64,000 bases of DNA from Panagrolaimus kolymaensis (taxonomy: Eukaryota; Nematoda; Chromadorea; Rhabditida; Panagrolaimidae), in contig JAJQJQ010000022.1 of the NCBI GenBank assembly GCA_028622995.1, forward strand, positions 62,001 through 126,000, written 5' to 3'. Both the position numbers and the translations under genes were made by a program. Shown one piece after another: positions 43,010 to 56,782 of the stretch (position 1 is the first letter of the stretch; every line of letters starts with the position of its first letter). Under the pieces are notes generated by a model. The model was not told the DNA's origin and searched no databases. It was given only the letters and a program-made list of their open reading frames with translations.

Positions 43010-46000
43010 CTAAAAAATAATGGGAAACATTTAGATATTTATATTCTTTTTTATCTATGATTTAAAATTTCATTAATAAAAAAGAGTAAAGAAATCAAAA
43101 AGTAGCAAGCAAAGATTTAAGAAAAATGGAAATTCAAGGCATCGCTGCTGCTGCTAACCTCAAGGAAATATTTTAAGAAATTCAACAAACAATTTTTTTT
43201 GCTTTTTGGAAGATTGCAGAATCTTTTTTTAAAAAAATAATTTTGCTGCTTTTAATAAAAAAAAAGTTTAAACGCCATCTTCTTTTTGCATGCTCTAAAA
43301 AAGGTTGGTCGTCGTTTTATGTTAATGGTGGCTGGCGTCAAAAAAATGCGTGGAGACGAAACAAAATTTTAATTTTTTCATCTATGTAAAAAAAGTATTA
43401 TTATTATTAAAAAAAACTATCTATCTTTATTTTTTTTTTTGTTCTTCTTTTTTTCGTCGCTGACATACATTAGTTTTTTTTTTCTCTCTTCTCTCTCCTT
43501 CTTCTGAAGATTCTATGTTTTCTCTCCAACAAAAGAATATTTATGGGAAGATAGTTTTTTTCCAGAATAATTTTACATAACTTTTTTTAAGTAAAATATT
43601 TTCCATCAAGCAACAACTTTCTTTCAAATACAATAAAGTTTCATGGTAGCAAAAATTTCTAAATTTAAAGCAAATTACTTTTAGATGATGGTTGTTTCAA
43701 AGAAAGCAAAAAAACTGTAATTTACACTTTTTTCTTTGTATCATCGGTTTTTTTTACATTTGCTACTTTGCTCTTTAACTATTATACCTTATGTCCCTAT
43801 AAAATTATTATTGACAGCCATTGCGAAATTTTTTCATATTTATGAGAGATGGTTTTTTTCTTGGCCAATAAAACACATTTATAGTATTTTATTTTTTTCT
43901 GACTATCGTTTGCCTATCATTTGACTGTAAAAAAAAGTTTTTTTTCATTGATGCCTGCCTGTCAATGTACTTTCTATCTATCTTCCCATTTCCAAATAAA
44001 AAAAATCAGGTTTTTTAAGAAGCTTCTCCTCATAGTCAAAAAACTCAATGGTAAAAAAAACTAAAGTATGCCGACTCGGAACGGGTTCTAGCCGGGTCAT
44101 GTCTCTTTTTTGCAATAATTAATGATTGAAAGAAATAAATGCATAAAAAATGCCAAGAAAAAAACTTTTTGTTGATGAAAGAAATAAATATAAAAAAAGT
44201 GAAAAATGATTATTATTTTTTTATATTTTTTTCAAATAACTTCGAAGAGTGGAAGAAACAGAGAAAGAAGGGTGTTGGTTGATAAAGTGATAGGAGAATT
44301 AAAAAAAGTTTTAAGATTGACAGCTACTTTTTTATGCCATTTTTTTAACACTAAGTAAAGTTACGTCAATGAAAAATGAGAGAAATAAAAAAAAGTAGGT
44401 AGAATGGTTCGTTAAAAACCTGTAAATTTTGGGTACAAAAAGAGAATTGTCAAGATGAAAAAAAATAGAAGAAAAAATTCTACTGTAATGGCGCCAAAAT
44501 TATTCAAGCAAATTTAAAATCCCTTAATTTTCATATTTACTTTTGAAATTTTCAGATAAGCTTTATCCTTTTTTCAAAGTTGCCGTAAAATTTAATTAAA
44601 ACCAATAATTTTTAATAAAATTTAAAAACCCAACAATAAAGATTTTAAAAAATCAAAAATTGCAATAAAATTTGGGAGATGCAGAAATTTAAATAATTTC
44701 TAAGAATGTTAGTTCAAAAAAAAAAATTAAATAAAATAAAATAGACAACAAAAATGAAATACCAGAAGACACCATAACCCTCTCTGAACCTATTACATGA
44801 ATCTTCCAAAAATATTATGAAAAAACAAAAAAATCGAAGGCAGCGAACAACACACACGCATGATAAAAATTTACGTTAAAATAAACAAATTGCAAAAAAC
44901 TAAAAAAATTGTTATTATTATCAAATTTGAGCATGAATAAAAATGGGAGGGTCATTTTATTATGAGGATAGGATAACAAAAAAAACTATCTCTCTATTAT
45001 TATTCTTTTTCGAGATGGTCGTGTCTGCCACCTGAGAGAGTAGTAAGTATGATTTAGCCTTTCTATATTTTTTTAAACAAAAAACGGAGAAAAAAAACTA
45101 CTACTACTAAATTTTTTTTCATCATATTTTTTTTTGTCGGGTCAGCGCCAAGGCACCAAACGACACTATGTAAAAAAAACCTAGCGTGGGGCTAAAAAAA
45201 AAAAAAATAAAATAATACTCAAAGCGAAGCACCGCCGCCAGTCTCGAATGAGAATGAACGAACGAACGCTGTTCGACTTGAGTCGTCGTCGGATGGCTGG
45301 CTGGCTGTTTGGTAGGTTTGGTTATGTCCAGTCAGTTTTTTTTCTTTTTCTTGCATCGTCGCTAAAGTCCATTCCAGCAGTCCAGCATCTCTTTCTCTCT
45401 ATAGAAGAAGAAGGAACGAAGAAGTGACTTACGGAAGTTGAATGAAATAAAAAAAAAAAAGACGACGCGCGTCAAAAAAAAAGAGAAAGAAATTTTTTAG
45501 TTTTGGGTGTTCTTCTTGTTGGTTGGTTGTCGCCGTTGTCGGTTTACGTGTGTTTTTTTTTACTTGTGTCCTAGAAAAAAAAGGGAACGGACATGAGAAA
45601 AGAAAAAAAGCCTGACTGCTACTTGCTTGCTGTTGCTGGGCGGACATATATATTCGCGTGAACCACACCCGCTTGTGATGGTCACCACCAACCACCGCCA
45701 CCACCGACAATAAACACAACAGTTGATAAAAAAAAACAACAAAAATTTTATAGTCGAAAAAAAAAAAGATTGAAAGAGACGAACACTCTTTTTTTTGCTG
45801 CTGCTGTTGGTTGCTTGCTTTTCACGTTTCATTTTTTGTTTGTGGCTTTAAAATATAAAAAAACTCAGTCACCAACCACACAGCTGTTAGTTGTTGAGTG
45901 CTTGTGGCGGTCGTGCAATTTTTTGTTGTTGTATGAAATAAAAAGAAAGAAGACAAGTCCGGTGTCTTTTTTTCTTTGCACTTTTAGATTAGTACGAGAG

Positions 46001-48215
46001 GAGAGTGGACAACGCTTACTTTCTCGCTTCAAGGCACATGCATGCAGCTTCTTTTTTTCTCCACTAAACAAAAATTCTTTTGAAGTTAAATTCTCTTTTC
46101 GGCTTCGGTGGTGGCTCTGAGGAAGACATAATAATTTTTCTGTGCTTGCTTGGGGACATCCGAAGAAGAAGAAAAAAATGTCTGCAGTGAAGTAAGTAAC
46201 TTTCACGCTTTTTTTTGTTGGTGCTCGCTCATGACCGGGCTTTTATTTACTCATGACTTCGATGTTAGTTATTCGTCGGCCGCCTCCTCCCACAAAAAAA
46301 TATTTCTCCATTGAAACGAAAAAACTCACTCTGAAGTCTCCCTTCCTTCTCCGTCGTTTTTCGGTTGGATGGTTGAAGAAAATGATGCAGCAGTTGTTGT
46401 TGTTTAGTCTCGTGTTCTCTCTGTCTCTTTTTTCTTTTTTTAGTTCACGTTTTTTAGTTGTGGATGACACGAATGAACGTCTTTCTTTTATTTTTTTGCA
46501 AAAAATAAATATATGAAGGCCAGGAGAAAAAAAATGTCTGCATACACATGTGAATGTATATTGACGAGACTCAAAAAAGAAAAAGAAGCTTTGAGTGTAA
46601 ACTAAAAAAATGAAAGGGATAAAAAAAAATGTCTTCACAGTAGTCAAAAAAAAATGAGGGAAAAGAAAGAAGGCTTCTATGTTTAGTGGAGTATTGAATA
46701 AGGTTTCTGGATAGTAGAAAAATGGAGGGAGAACACGAGCAAGAAAAAAAGATTACCCTAGACAAAACTTCAGAATTCAAATATATTAAAAATTTTAAGA
46801 TTTTGATTAAATTAAAAAATTATGACAAAACTTACCAAAAAGTTTATTAAAACAAATAAAAAATTGAAAAAAAAATTTATCGAAGAATAATCATGCCGGA
46901 TCAATAATGAGACAAGAAAAAAAAGTGAAACTTGAAAAAATTATTTATCATAGTACTAAAATAATTTAGAGCAATACTAAATTTAAAAAAGTAATTGGAT
47001 TCAAATGAAGTAAATAAACAACCTCACGAACGGCGGTACAAACCACGAAACTTTGAATGTTCAAATTACAGAATTCAAAAAAAAATTTTAAAAATTTCTT
47101 CTAAAAAGCAAATCAATAAACAACTTTTTTTGCTAATAAAAAAATCAACAATTAAAACGAAGTGTGACTTAACTAAAAAAACTATCATAACCTAGTTTAA
47201 AAATATATTTTTTATTTTTTATTCTTCCCTCGTTCACGACTCTATCTTCCACACACATCAACAACGATGTCGATGAATGATGGCGGTGGTAATGGAAATG
47301 GAAAAAAGTCTTTCATAGCAGCCATTTTTTTACACGTGAAAAAAAACACACACCCAAACTAAAAAAAATTTGGGCAAGAAAGAGAGACACACAGAATTTT
47401 AGTTAGTGCATAAAAAAAACAGCTGACAGGCGGCTGACTAACAACAATCCTCAGAGTAGAGAATTATGAGGAGTTGTTTCAGTGTGGCGGCAGTGATGGT
47501 TGTGAAGCGTCGTTGATTTCCACTTTGTCATCATCGTCGTCTTCATTCGACGTGGTAGAAGACGGCTGATTTTTTCTTCTTCACATTTGATAAGAAGCAC
47601 AAACAAATGCTAAAAAAAAGAAAAAGAACTAATATAAAAAAAATAGAACGAAAAGAGAAGAAAAATGACTTTGGAACTTTGCAGTTAAATGCGTGTATAT
47701 ATGTGAGTGGCAGCAAACAGCAAAATTTGAAGAAGAAAAAAGTTTATGGTAAAAAAAATTGTGAAAGAAAAATCAAAGAAATGATGCTGATGGGTTATAA
47801 GGGAGAGTTTGAATGAATATCTTTGGGAAGTAACAAAAATAAAATTATAATTTTCATAAATTTCCAAAAACTGATTTATATTTCCAATTCAGAAAATTGA
47901 AATAATGTAATACACAAGAATAAAAAGAGAAAGCTGGCTGGTTAGCTGATTTAGATTTTAGAAAATTTGATAAAGAAGAAATGGTTACTAAAAAAATAAG
48001 TTAAAAGAACTATTAAATATGCATATTTTTTTATGAGATAATTTTTTTATTAACACCTTTCTTTAATCAAAATTTGATAAATTCGAAGTATCGGGAAATT
48101 TATCTATGACAAAATTGGCCTTATTAATTATTTATTTGATATTAAGAAATTAATTTTTTATTTTCAAAAAGAATTTGCTTTAATAAAAAACATTCTCGAT
48201 TTTTTTTATAGCGCT
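43010..48215. other. Gene-poor region upstream of the NAB gene
   Basis: Dominated by A and T runs, so the open frames are artefacts of low complexity. Two G+C-richer islands stand out, at 45180-46300 and 47240-47580. On the minus strand a consensus donor, TTCC|GTAAGTCAC, lies at about 45434 at the end of the first island. That would suit a 5' untranslated exon and promoter of the NAB gene, with a long first intron. I see no coding exon that I can defend. Confidence 0.45.
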
Positions 48216-48223
48216 ATTATAAG

Positions 48224-48849
48224 TAGGGATGGGCAAGAGCTTCAAAAACGTTAGTGTTCCCCGCCTTTTTTTTCGTCCATCTCTTTTTTTTCAAGCGGGT
48301 GACGGTAGAATTTTTTTGTTAGTTTTATTATTTATTTTCCTCATGACTATAATATGTAATTTTTAACGCTGATTTTAAATATGTAGCTGTAAAATAAGTT
48401 GTTGCTTCAAAGTTGCAAAATATATACATTTTTGGCTCGTTTTCCCATATTCCGTCTTATTCCGTCAAGGTGCTTATACCATCGGATAGAGAATTTAATT
48501 TTACATATATAGAAAAAATTACAACTTCCCGAAACTTCCCGATCCCATTCATTTTAAAGAAAAACCAATATACTAACGTAAAAATTCCTGAAAAAATGCT
48601 TTTTTGATATTAAAAAACTAGTGGCATTCTGCGTCAAAAGGGAAAAGCGCCTTTGATGAAGTGATGCAAAAGTGTCACCTGGACGAAAAAAATTTGATTT
48701 TTAGAAATTACAATCGCGTTTTTCATATACATTTTAATTGGCTTTCATTTTTTCGTTAATACAAAAGTTATTTCAAATGAGCTAACGTATCTTTTGAGAT
48801 AGAAACCAAAAAATTCTGTCGATTTTGAAAAAAACGCTGCCCATCCCTA
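48224..48849. mobile_element. hAT-type non-autonomous element (626 bp)
   Basis: Perfect 12-bp terminal inverted repeats TAGGGATGGGCA ... TGCCCATCCCTA are flanked by direct 8-bp duplications ATTATAAG (48216-48223 and 48850-48857). TAGGGRTGGGCA ends with 8-bp duplications are typical of the hAT superfamily. The interior lacks a transposase; the longest frame is about 65 codons and unconvincing. Confidence 0.92.
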
Positions 48850-48857
48850 ATTATAAG

Positions 48858-51800
48858 ACAAAACTTCCACATTTTAAAGTAACAACTGTAACCCACATCC
48901 GATAAATAATAATAAGCACCACAGCTTTCAAATATTGGAATTAATAAAAAAAACTTTGTTGTTATAATTTTTAATATTTTATAAAAATGTAATCATTTCT
49001 TTCTTTATTTTTATCTGCATTCTTTTTTTCAATAACTTTTTTTAGCCTTTTTTAACTTTTAAACTTTTTTTGACAGTTTTTTTTGTTTGTGAATATAAAA
49101 CTTTTTTTACAAAAAGTTAATTTTTTGCATTTTTAAAACTTCAAAATTTTACTCACTAATTTTTTTCCTTCCGCAAATGAAAAAATATTTAAGAAAAAAG
49201 TTATTCAAAGAATTTTTCTTTCTTTTTTTTCTTTCGGAAATGTCTGAATTTGTTTTTTTGCTTTCTTTTTTCTTTTTGTATCATTCATATTTATTTGAAA
49301 AATTAAATTTTATAATATTTTTTATTTGCTTGAGTCATCAATAAAAAAACATGCAAACAGCGACGATGATGATGATGAAGATCAATTCTCATTTTTCACT
49401 TTTATTTTTTTGTTGTATGTTTTTTTTATTGTATTTTTATTTATGCGTTTTTTGTGTGAGTGTTTGATTGATTGAAAATAAATAAAAATACCAAAGAGAA
49501 CTCAAAATATTTTTCACAAATGTTCTTTAATTTTTTTCCATTAAAAAATTAAATCATTTGGAAATTTTATTTTGGTAAGTATTTTAGTTTTATTACTAAA
49601 CTTTGGTAAAGGATAAACTCTTAAAATAAAAAATGAAATAATTATTTCCAAATGTTAAGAAAAAATTGGATTTTGCCTTCGTCTTTTGACTTTCTAGTAA
49701 AAATTTTCTTTTTTTTTAAACCAAAAAACGCGTTAGCTTACTATTTTTTGAGTGGAAAGTTACTTGAATTTTATTAATTTTTTGTTAGAAAAAAATCTTT
49801 TGAAATATTTTGATTACGAAATTTTTGTACATTCATTTATATTTCTTTTTTGTAACAGTCGTTATTAAAATTGTCATGTGATTGCTATGTAGACGGTATT
49901 TTTCTCTGCCGTGTAAAAAAAACACCTGATAATATTTTGCTTTATTTTTTTAAACAATTTTCCTTTTATCTCTTTTTGAAAAGCCGTCGCCGCTTATTTT
50001 TGCTTGCCATCTCGCATTTTCATTTTTAAAACACACTACTTTGATAATGGAAAAAGTCGCAGACAAGAGCTTTTTAGAAATTTTTTATGTAATTTATCGC
50101 TTAGACTTTTCGAAGTTCCGTTGATTTTAATTTTTTTTTATAGAAAAACCTTGGCTACTAAAAATTCACTAAAGTTCGTTTTCCTAAACTACAGTTATTT
50201 TTTATTCAACCATAAATCTTTAATTTTTCCAACTATCATTCAAGATATTTTTTAATATTTCTTTCTTTTTTTCCACAAACATCCATCCTTCTTTTTAACA
50301 AAGAATTTAATAAAAAAATTTTTAAAAACATACTAATAATTTTATTTTTTAATGTTTTTTTTTGTTAAACATAGTTTATTGCTGCTGCTTTTTCTTCTTT
50401 TTTCATATATAAATCTTTTTTTCCATGGACACTGCCGCACCGCCATCACAAAAAAAAAGAAGAAGATAAAAAAAAGCTGAATGAGAAAATAAAAGATAAA
50501 ATGGACAGACGATAGAGACAAGGCTGACACGTTTGTCGGTTGTTGTTGTTGCTTGGTTTGTTGGTGGTGGTTTTAGAGTTTGTTAAAAAAACTAAACAAA
50601 ACAAAAAAGAGAGAAAATTTTTAAGCGTTTTTTTTTGTAGAAAATATAAAACAACACACACAAAACAAAAAAATACTAACATTTGCTACTGCTGCCGCAA
50701 AAAATAAAAGCAAGCACAAGCAAAAGCAAAAGAAAGAAGCAGTAAGCGTCGTCGTCGTTTGCTTTCCATACACATGCATAAAATAGAATAGATAGAAAGA
50801 GAGATGATGAGAAGTTATTTTTTATATTCCCTATTCCTCCTCTTCTCTCCCCACTCACATCCATCCATTTTTGCTCATGTCCACACGTTCATGTTCATTT
50901 TTATTTTCTTGTTAGTTGGTTGAATTGTCTCTCAATTTTTTTTGTATTTTTTTTCGATATAAAATACAGAAGAAAAAAAAAATTTTTTTTATGTTTCCAA
51001 GTGTTTTTTTTTTGGTTGAAAAAAAAAATTGTTTGATTAAATTTTATTTTTTTTGATGGGGGTTTTTTGTTTGTTGTTTAGTTGTTGGTTGCTTGGGTGA
51101 TGATGATGAATGATGATATTTGATATCTAATTTTTTTTAACCTTCGATTTATACATAGACTTTGTTGCTTACTTATTTGTTTACTTTTTTTACTCATATT
51201 TTTTGTTTTGTTTTTTAAGCTGCTGTGTCTGTCGTGTCCTGTCTTATCATGAAGAAAAAATATTTTTTAAACTGTTTTTTTATTTATTGATTTTCTAACG
51301 ATAATGAATTGCTTTGAATTTCTAAAAATTTAATCTCAGCATGAAAATAGTTAAAATATTTATAAATTTGTTTTAGAAATTTATAAATTCTAAATTTCGT
51401 GACTTTTGTTTTTTTTAAAGCAAATTTCTAAAATAAATTCGTTTTTTTCTTCAAAAAATAATAATTAAAGTAACACTTTTTATTTATGAAAAATTTAATT
51501 TAATCGTGAGGGATTTATGAATTTTGTTTTTCGAGACCAGTTATCTTTTTTTGACTTTTCAGAAATTTTTTTGCGAAGTAAAATTTCTTGTTCCAGATTC
51601 TTACCAATTTTATTTTGATAAATTACATTTTCACACTTCATTCTCATATTTATCTCTTAAAAATATAAAAAAAAGTCTCCAACAACAACCAAACCATCCG
51701 TCGACAGAACAGAGTCATGCTTTCTTTTTTTTACACGGAAAAGCTTTTTTCATTATATTTTTTTTGTTAAACATGAAAAACCGTTGTTGTCCATCCATTT

Positions 51801-54800
51801 TCCATTCATTTTTTTTTCCACGTGTGTCTATGAAAAATAAAAAAACACAAGCAGCCATCAACAAAAAAAAGAAGAGATAAAGTAAAAAATAAAAAATAAA
51901 CGAGAGATAGAGAAAAAGAGCGAACTAAACGCTTTTTTTTTTTCTTCCTTCCCATCCATAGCTTTCTGAAGCTTCTGCTGCTTTTTCTTTTGCCTTTTTT
52001 ATTTTATTTTATGTTGTCGTCGTCGCTAGCTTGCTTGTTTGGGCTTCTAGCTATATTCGTGTCGTTGTCGTCGTTGTTGTTTCTCTCACGTCATTTTCTA
52101 AAAAAAATAAAAATGAGGAGCGCCACACCACCACCGTCAAACGTTTGCCATCCATCTAAAGAGAGAGAGATAGAAAAGGAAAAAGCTAGCTTTTTTTTCT
52201 TCAAAACTACTGCCGCTGCTTCGCCTTTTCTCGTTTGCTCAAGTCACTTTTTTGTTTTTTTTTTTGGAACGTGGTTGTCCCCGGCTGCAATAGGCGGCTT
52301 CAACAACATCAGCTTCAGCTACTCACTTCTCAAAACCATGTTGTTCTCCACTTTTTTATATTTTTATTTTTTGCCTTCTAAACACAAATAAAAAACAACA
52401 ACGACAAAAATCCATCCATTCATTTTCCATATTTTTAAACCGAAAAAAAGCTTTAGTTTTTAATGGTCTCTCATCATTTTTTTATTTTTTGTTATTCTTT
52501 TTTAAAAAATGAAGAACTTCGCAAGTTAGTAATTTTTGTTTTTTTGTTGTTGAAGACTTTTTTTTTATTTAGAATTCTATTACTCCTCTCTTTGCCTCTG
52601 TCGTCCCTGCCGCTGCACCACACTATTAACATTCATATTCATTCATTCATTTATTATTTTTCTTTATATGGGTGCTTGCTTGCTGTTGATGTTTTTTTCC
52701 TTTCCCCTCTTTTTTTTCTCCTTTGAAAGACACAAAAATTATTTTATTTTATATTTAACAAATGTGAGTGCGCGCAAGAATATTAATATATTTATTTTTG
52801 TTATTCATTTACTCTTTTTTTCAGTCAATTTCAATTTATCCAACTCAATTGTTTATGGATTTGGAATTAAGCAACAAAAAAACTTTAATTTTCATCTCAA
52901 AACCAAGATACATCTCAAATTACTCAAATTAGTGTAATTTTAACCTTCATAAATACAATATTTATTTTTCGTGGCAAAATTTTTTTATTGTTGGTTTTTG
53001 ACTTAAAAACAACCCAGGGTCCATAGCTGCCATCCAGATATTTTAAAGTAATGGCAGTGTTGCACTTTGGTTTGGTTTTGGTGTCATTCAAAGAATTTTT
53101 AGTTACCTTTGTCATCCATCATCGATATTTTATTTTTTATTTGGCTGCTGCAGTATGCTTTTTATTTTTATTTTTTTAAGTGGGTTTATTTACTTTCTTT
53201 TTTATTTTATTTTTCGTGACATTACGTATGTATATTTATTTTTTTAAACTAAATTTAACCCTTTTTTCTTGCTCTCTCACTCCTCATCAGCATACAAATT
53301 CTTTAAATGGCATTTTTGTTGTTTGTTTGGGTTTGCGAGTGTGTGTAAAGCATGAGAAAGGTTTCTTAGTAAATGTTAGGAATTTTTTGTTTGTTTATTA
53401 AGAACGCCATTCTTTCTTATAAATATTGGATTCTAGATATATATAAATTTCTTGAGATTTTTGGCTCTACAAAAAAATATATATTATAGTTTTCTTTTAT
53501 CTCTAAGCTGTTGTTGGGAAGCCAAACAACAATGGAATCTCATAATTTATTTTTTGCAAAAATAATCCGTCCAACAAAAAAAAAAGAGAAAATTATAGAA
53601 ACCAAAAAAATAGGAGAAAAAGAGAAAATAATCAAACAAGCTTTCAAGAGAAAAACTTTTCATTAAATTGTTATCACTGACGCCAACGTGACTGCTTCAC
53701 AAAAATTAAAACTCAAAACATTTTTAAAATTTTTATTTATTTTTTGCCTTTAAATTTATTGCCAGCTTTTCATTTAAGTAATTTTGGAATTATTTGGTTT
53801 AGCATCCAAGAGAAAAATATTTTTTTGTTAAGGCTCCCAGTAATAAATTTATTTTTTAAAAAAAGTTATAAAATTTTTAATTGCTAAGAATCTAACTTTA
53901 ACAGCTAATTTTTACTTTTAACATTTACGTCATCGGTGAAAAAAACACCTGACAAAAAAAATGTGAGTTTATTTTAGCAGAATATTTATTTACCAGAAGG
54001 TGAATGTCTCGTGTTACTACTAAAAACTCTGTGTTTTTTATTTTTAAAAATAGTAGTGCAAGTAAAAATAATAATAATTAAAATTAAAGCATGAATTTTT
54101 TTGTGAACGTTATTACTTTTTCGTTGACATTAGTTTTTGTCTCTCATTTGTTTGATTTCCATAAATAGAAAAGCAAAGAAGAAGAAAAAGTTATCAGGAA
54201 AAAATGAGCAGACAGAAAAGAAAGAAAAAAACACCTGATAATTGGATGTTTTTCCTTTTTTTGCGCGCAAAAAGAAAAATATATATTATTTTATTTTTAA
54301 TTTTTCAATAAAAAAAACAAAGTTTTTAGTTTTTAGAATACTAAAAAATATTTCTTTCCTCCTGAATGAATTTTATTATTTTCTAAAAACCAAAAAATAA
54401 ACTTCAAAAAAATTAATGCAATAAATCCAAATTTCAATTCACAAAAAAATGAAAAATCCAAAACTATTAATTTTCGTTCTTTTTTGAAATAAATAAAAAA
54501 AATAGTAAAAATGTTAATGCTCGCGCAAATAATCACCGATATTTTTTTCTTTCCTAAAATAAAATAAAAAAAAACACGCGTTTATAAAAACTCCGAAAAT
54601 GAGGACATTTTTTATGAATAAGTTTTGAAGAAGAAGAAAAAAATCAAAGGCGATGATGGCTGTTTTCATTCGAGAAAAATCAACGGAAGAATAGAGAAAA
54701 AGAGGAGACAGACACCACCACAAAAAAAGTGATCCAAACCCATGCAAGAAATTTTTGTTGTAAATAGTTTTTATGCATTTGTTTTTTTTTTCTACTTTTG

Positions 54801-55365
54801 GTAAATGTCATTCATATCCATTTTTAAAAAAAAAAATCGAGGTCGGTGAAAAAAAGAAAAAAATTTACGAGAGTAAAAAAACAAGTAGCATAACACCGAA
54901 TTTGGAAACTTTACCATTTTGAGGATTAATAAGTATTTCGAAAACATACATAATCGTTTGACCCTAAAGAAGGCCTATCAAATATTCTTGCAACGATTTC
55001 GCGCAAAGTTGTTATTTTTCCCTTTCAGCAATTTGGCGCCAAAAATCTTAAAGCACTTGCTTCGAAGAATCTAAAATTTCATTCTTCAACTTTTTCTTCT
55101 TCTCTTTCAACTTTTCCCTTTCCTTTTTCAACTTTTTTTTCTCCATCCATATAAATCGAAGAAAAAAAAAAAATTTTCGTGAGTTATTTGAACAAACACC
55201 CTCTTTTTTTGTAAATTTATTGAAAAAAATTTACAAAAAGTAGTGAACTGCTTTATAAATTTTTTTCAATAAATTTATAAAAAAAGACGTGGTTTGTTGA
55301 AAAGGTTCTAAAAAACGAAAAATTTTTATATTTCCTCCCTTTATATTTAAATTCCATCACTTTAT
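48858..55365. other. Gene-poor, homopolymer-rich region
   Basis: Extremely T- and A-rich, with short G+C-richer patches at about 50390-50880, 51950-52330 and 53010-53120 that could be untranslated exons or regulatory modules of the NAB gene. The many open frames encode only phenylalanine, lysine, serine and leucine runs. No conserved protein, RNA gene or transposon end was recognised. Confidence 0.45.
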
Positions 55366-55873
55366 GTGTTGTGCCTTTGCCATTTCGTTATCCTTCACAT
55401 TTATGTGTTGCTGCCTTACCTTCGCTTTATGCGTTGCTGCCTTACCTTCACATTTATGTGTTGTTGCCTTACCTTCACATTTATGTGTTGTTGCCTTACC
55501 TTCGCTTTATGCGTTGCTGCCTTACCTTCACATTTATGTGTTGCTGCCTTACCTTCACATTTATGTGTTGCTGCCTTACCTTCTCATTTATGTGTTGCTG
55601 CCTTACCTTCACATTTATGTGTTGTTGCCTTACCTTCACATTTATGTGTTGTTGCCTTACCTTCGCTTTATGCGTTGCTGCCTTACCTTCACATTTATGT
55701 GTTGCTGCCTTACCTTCGCTTTATGCGTTGTTGCCTTACCTTCACATTTATGTGTTGCTGCCTTACCTTCACATTTATGTGTTGCTGCCTTACCTTCACA
55801 TTTATGTGTTGCTGCCTTACCTTCACATTTATGTGTTGCTGCCTTACCTTCGCTTTATGCGTTGCTGCCTTCT
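55366..55873. repeat. 27-bp minisatellite with 26-bp variants, about 19 units
   Basis: The unit is ACCTTCACATTTATG followed by TGTTGCTGCCTT (27 bp), mixed with a variant ACCTTCGCTTTATG/CGTTGCTGCCTT (26 bp). Long units come in runs of one to five between short ones. Because 27 is a multiple of three and the 26-bp units shift the frame, all three plus-strand frames stay open for about 200 codons and carry the same peptide motifs in rotation. Those frames are by-products of the repeat. On the minus strand every unit contains AAGGTAAGGCAG, which includes an AG|GTAAG donor-like word. Confidence 0.93.
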
Positions 55874-55989
55874 TCATCCATCTCTTCGGAGATTCTTCGG
55901 ATACACCTGTTAACTGGTGGGGGCGAAAGCCCTTTTCTTCTTCAAAGTACAGCCGCCTTGACGTGGCGAAGGAGCTTAAGCTGTTTCGA

Positions 55990-56782
55990 TTAATATAATC
56001 AAAACAGCAACTAAGAGCTGTACAAAATAATTTTTGGAATGTTTTACTTCTTAGTAAAACAAAAAAAAAACTTGATTAAAATCGTATTGAAAGCATTTTT
56101 GGTTGGGTTAGTTGGGTGAATTATAATTTCATTTTTGGATAATTTTAAACAAAAATTAGCAGGACCATATTTTACAAATCTTTTTTTAGCATAATTTAGA
56201 AAAAAATAAATATGTTTTTTTAATTCCGATGTTTAGGTTAACGTTTTTATTTTTAAAGAAAACAAATAAATCCAAAATAATAAAAAAAGGAGATTTTTCT
56301 CTTTCCAAAACAATAAAAGTTCCAATTAAATTTAATTTCTGGGAAGCTTTTAAAGCAAATATTTATCTTTAGTCCAACGCAAGTTTTAATCGAATGATTA
56401 AAATTGCATGTGCTCAATAAGAATCATATCGAATTGATCAGAAAACTATTGGAGATCAAATAATTGCTTTTTATAAAATTAAAATTTTTATTTGCGATAA
56501 GAAATAAAAATGATGAAGGGTCAAAAGATAAAGTTATTGAATCAGCAACATTGAACAAGTTTGATCTTTATCTTTAATAGGAAAAATAAAAATGCCATGA
56601 ATCAAAACCCATAGTCGATTAGTAGTTTTGGATTAAAGCCTGAAGTCGAGATACGTTTAATCCTCTCCTAGAAAAACACCATTCATAATGATATACAAAT
56701 TTCCACAAATCAATAATTTGTAATAATATTTATTTTATTTTTTACATACATACATTATAATCAGTTACAGCAGAAAATATTT
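55990..56782. other. Intergenic, nothing identified
   Basis: AT-rich sequence without a supported exon. It probably includes the 3' untranslated region of the membrane-protein gene on the minus strand. Confidence 0.5.

Noticed and set aside
44070..44105. GGTTCTAGCC-type word resembling a tRNA B box
   Set aside because: No matching A box, acceptor stem or cloverleaf could be formed around it.
45429..46780. Many 70-130-codon frames on both strands
   Set aside because: They encode phenylalanine, lysine and serine runs from homopolymer tracts, overlap on opposite strands and have no domain. They are better seen as non-coding sequence, perhaps with a 5' untranslated exon.
47440..47600. Minus-strand acidic stretch (SNEDDDDDKVEINDASQPS)
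   Set aside because: It could be coding, but there is an in-frame stop on each side, no start and no good splice sites. It was left out as a gene.
52924..53115. Minus-strand 63-codon frame containing KCNTAITLKYLDGSYGPWVV
   Set aside because: The composition is briefly protein-like and it could be an upstream exon of the NAB gene, but the splice ends are not convincing and no NAB family motif is present.
55364..55998. Three overlapping 180-210-codon frames on the plus strand
   Set aside because: They are the same 27/26-bp minisatellite read in three frames. There is no start context, intron or non-repetitive domain.
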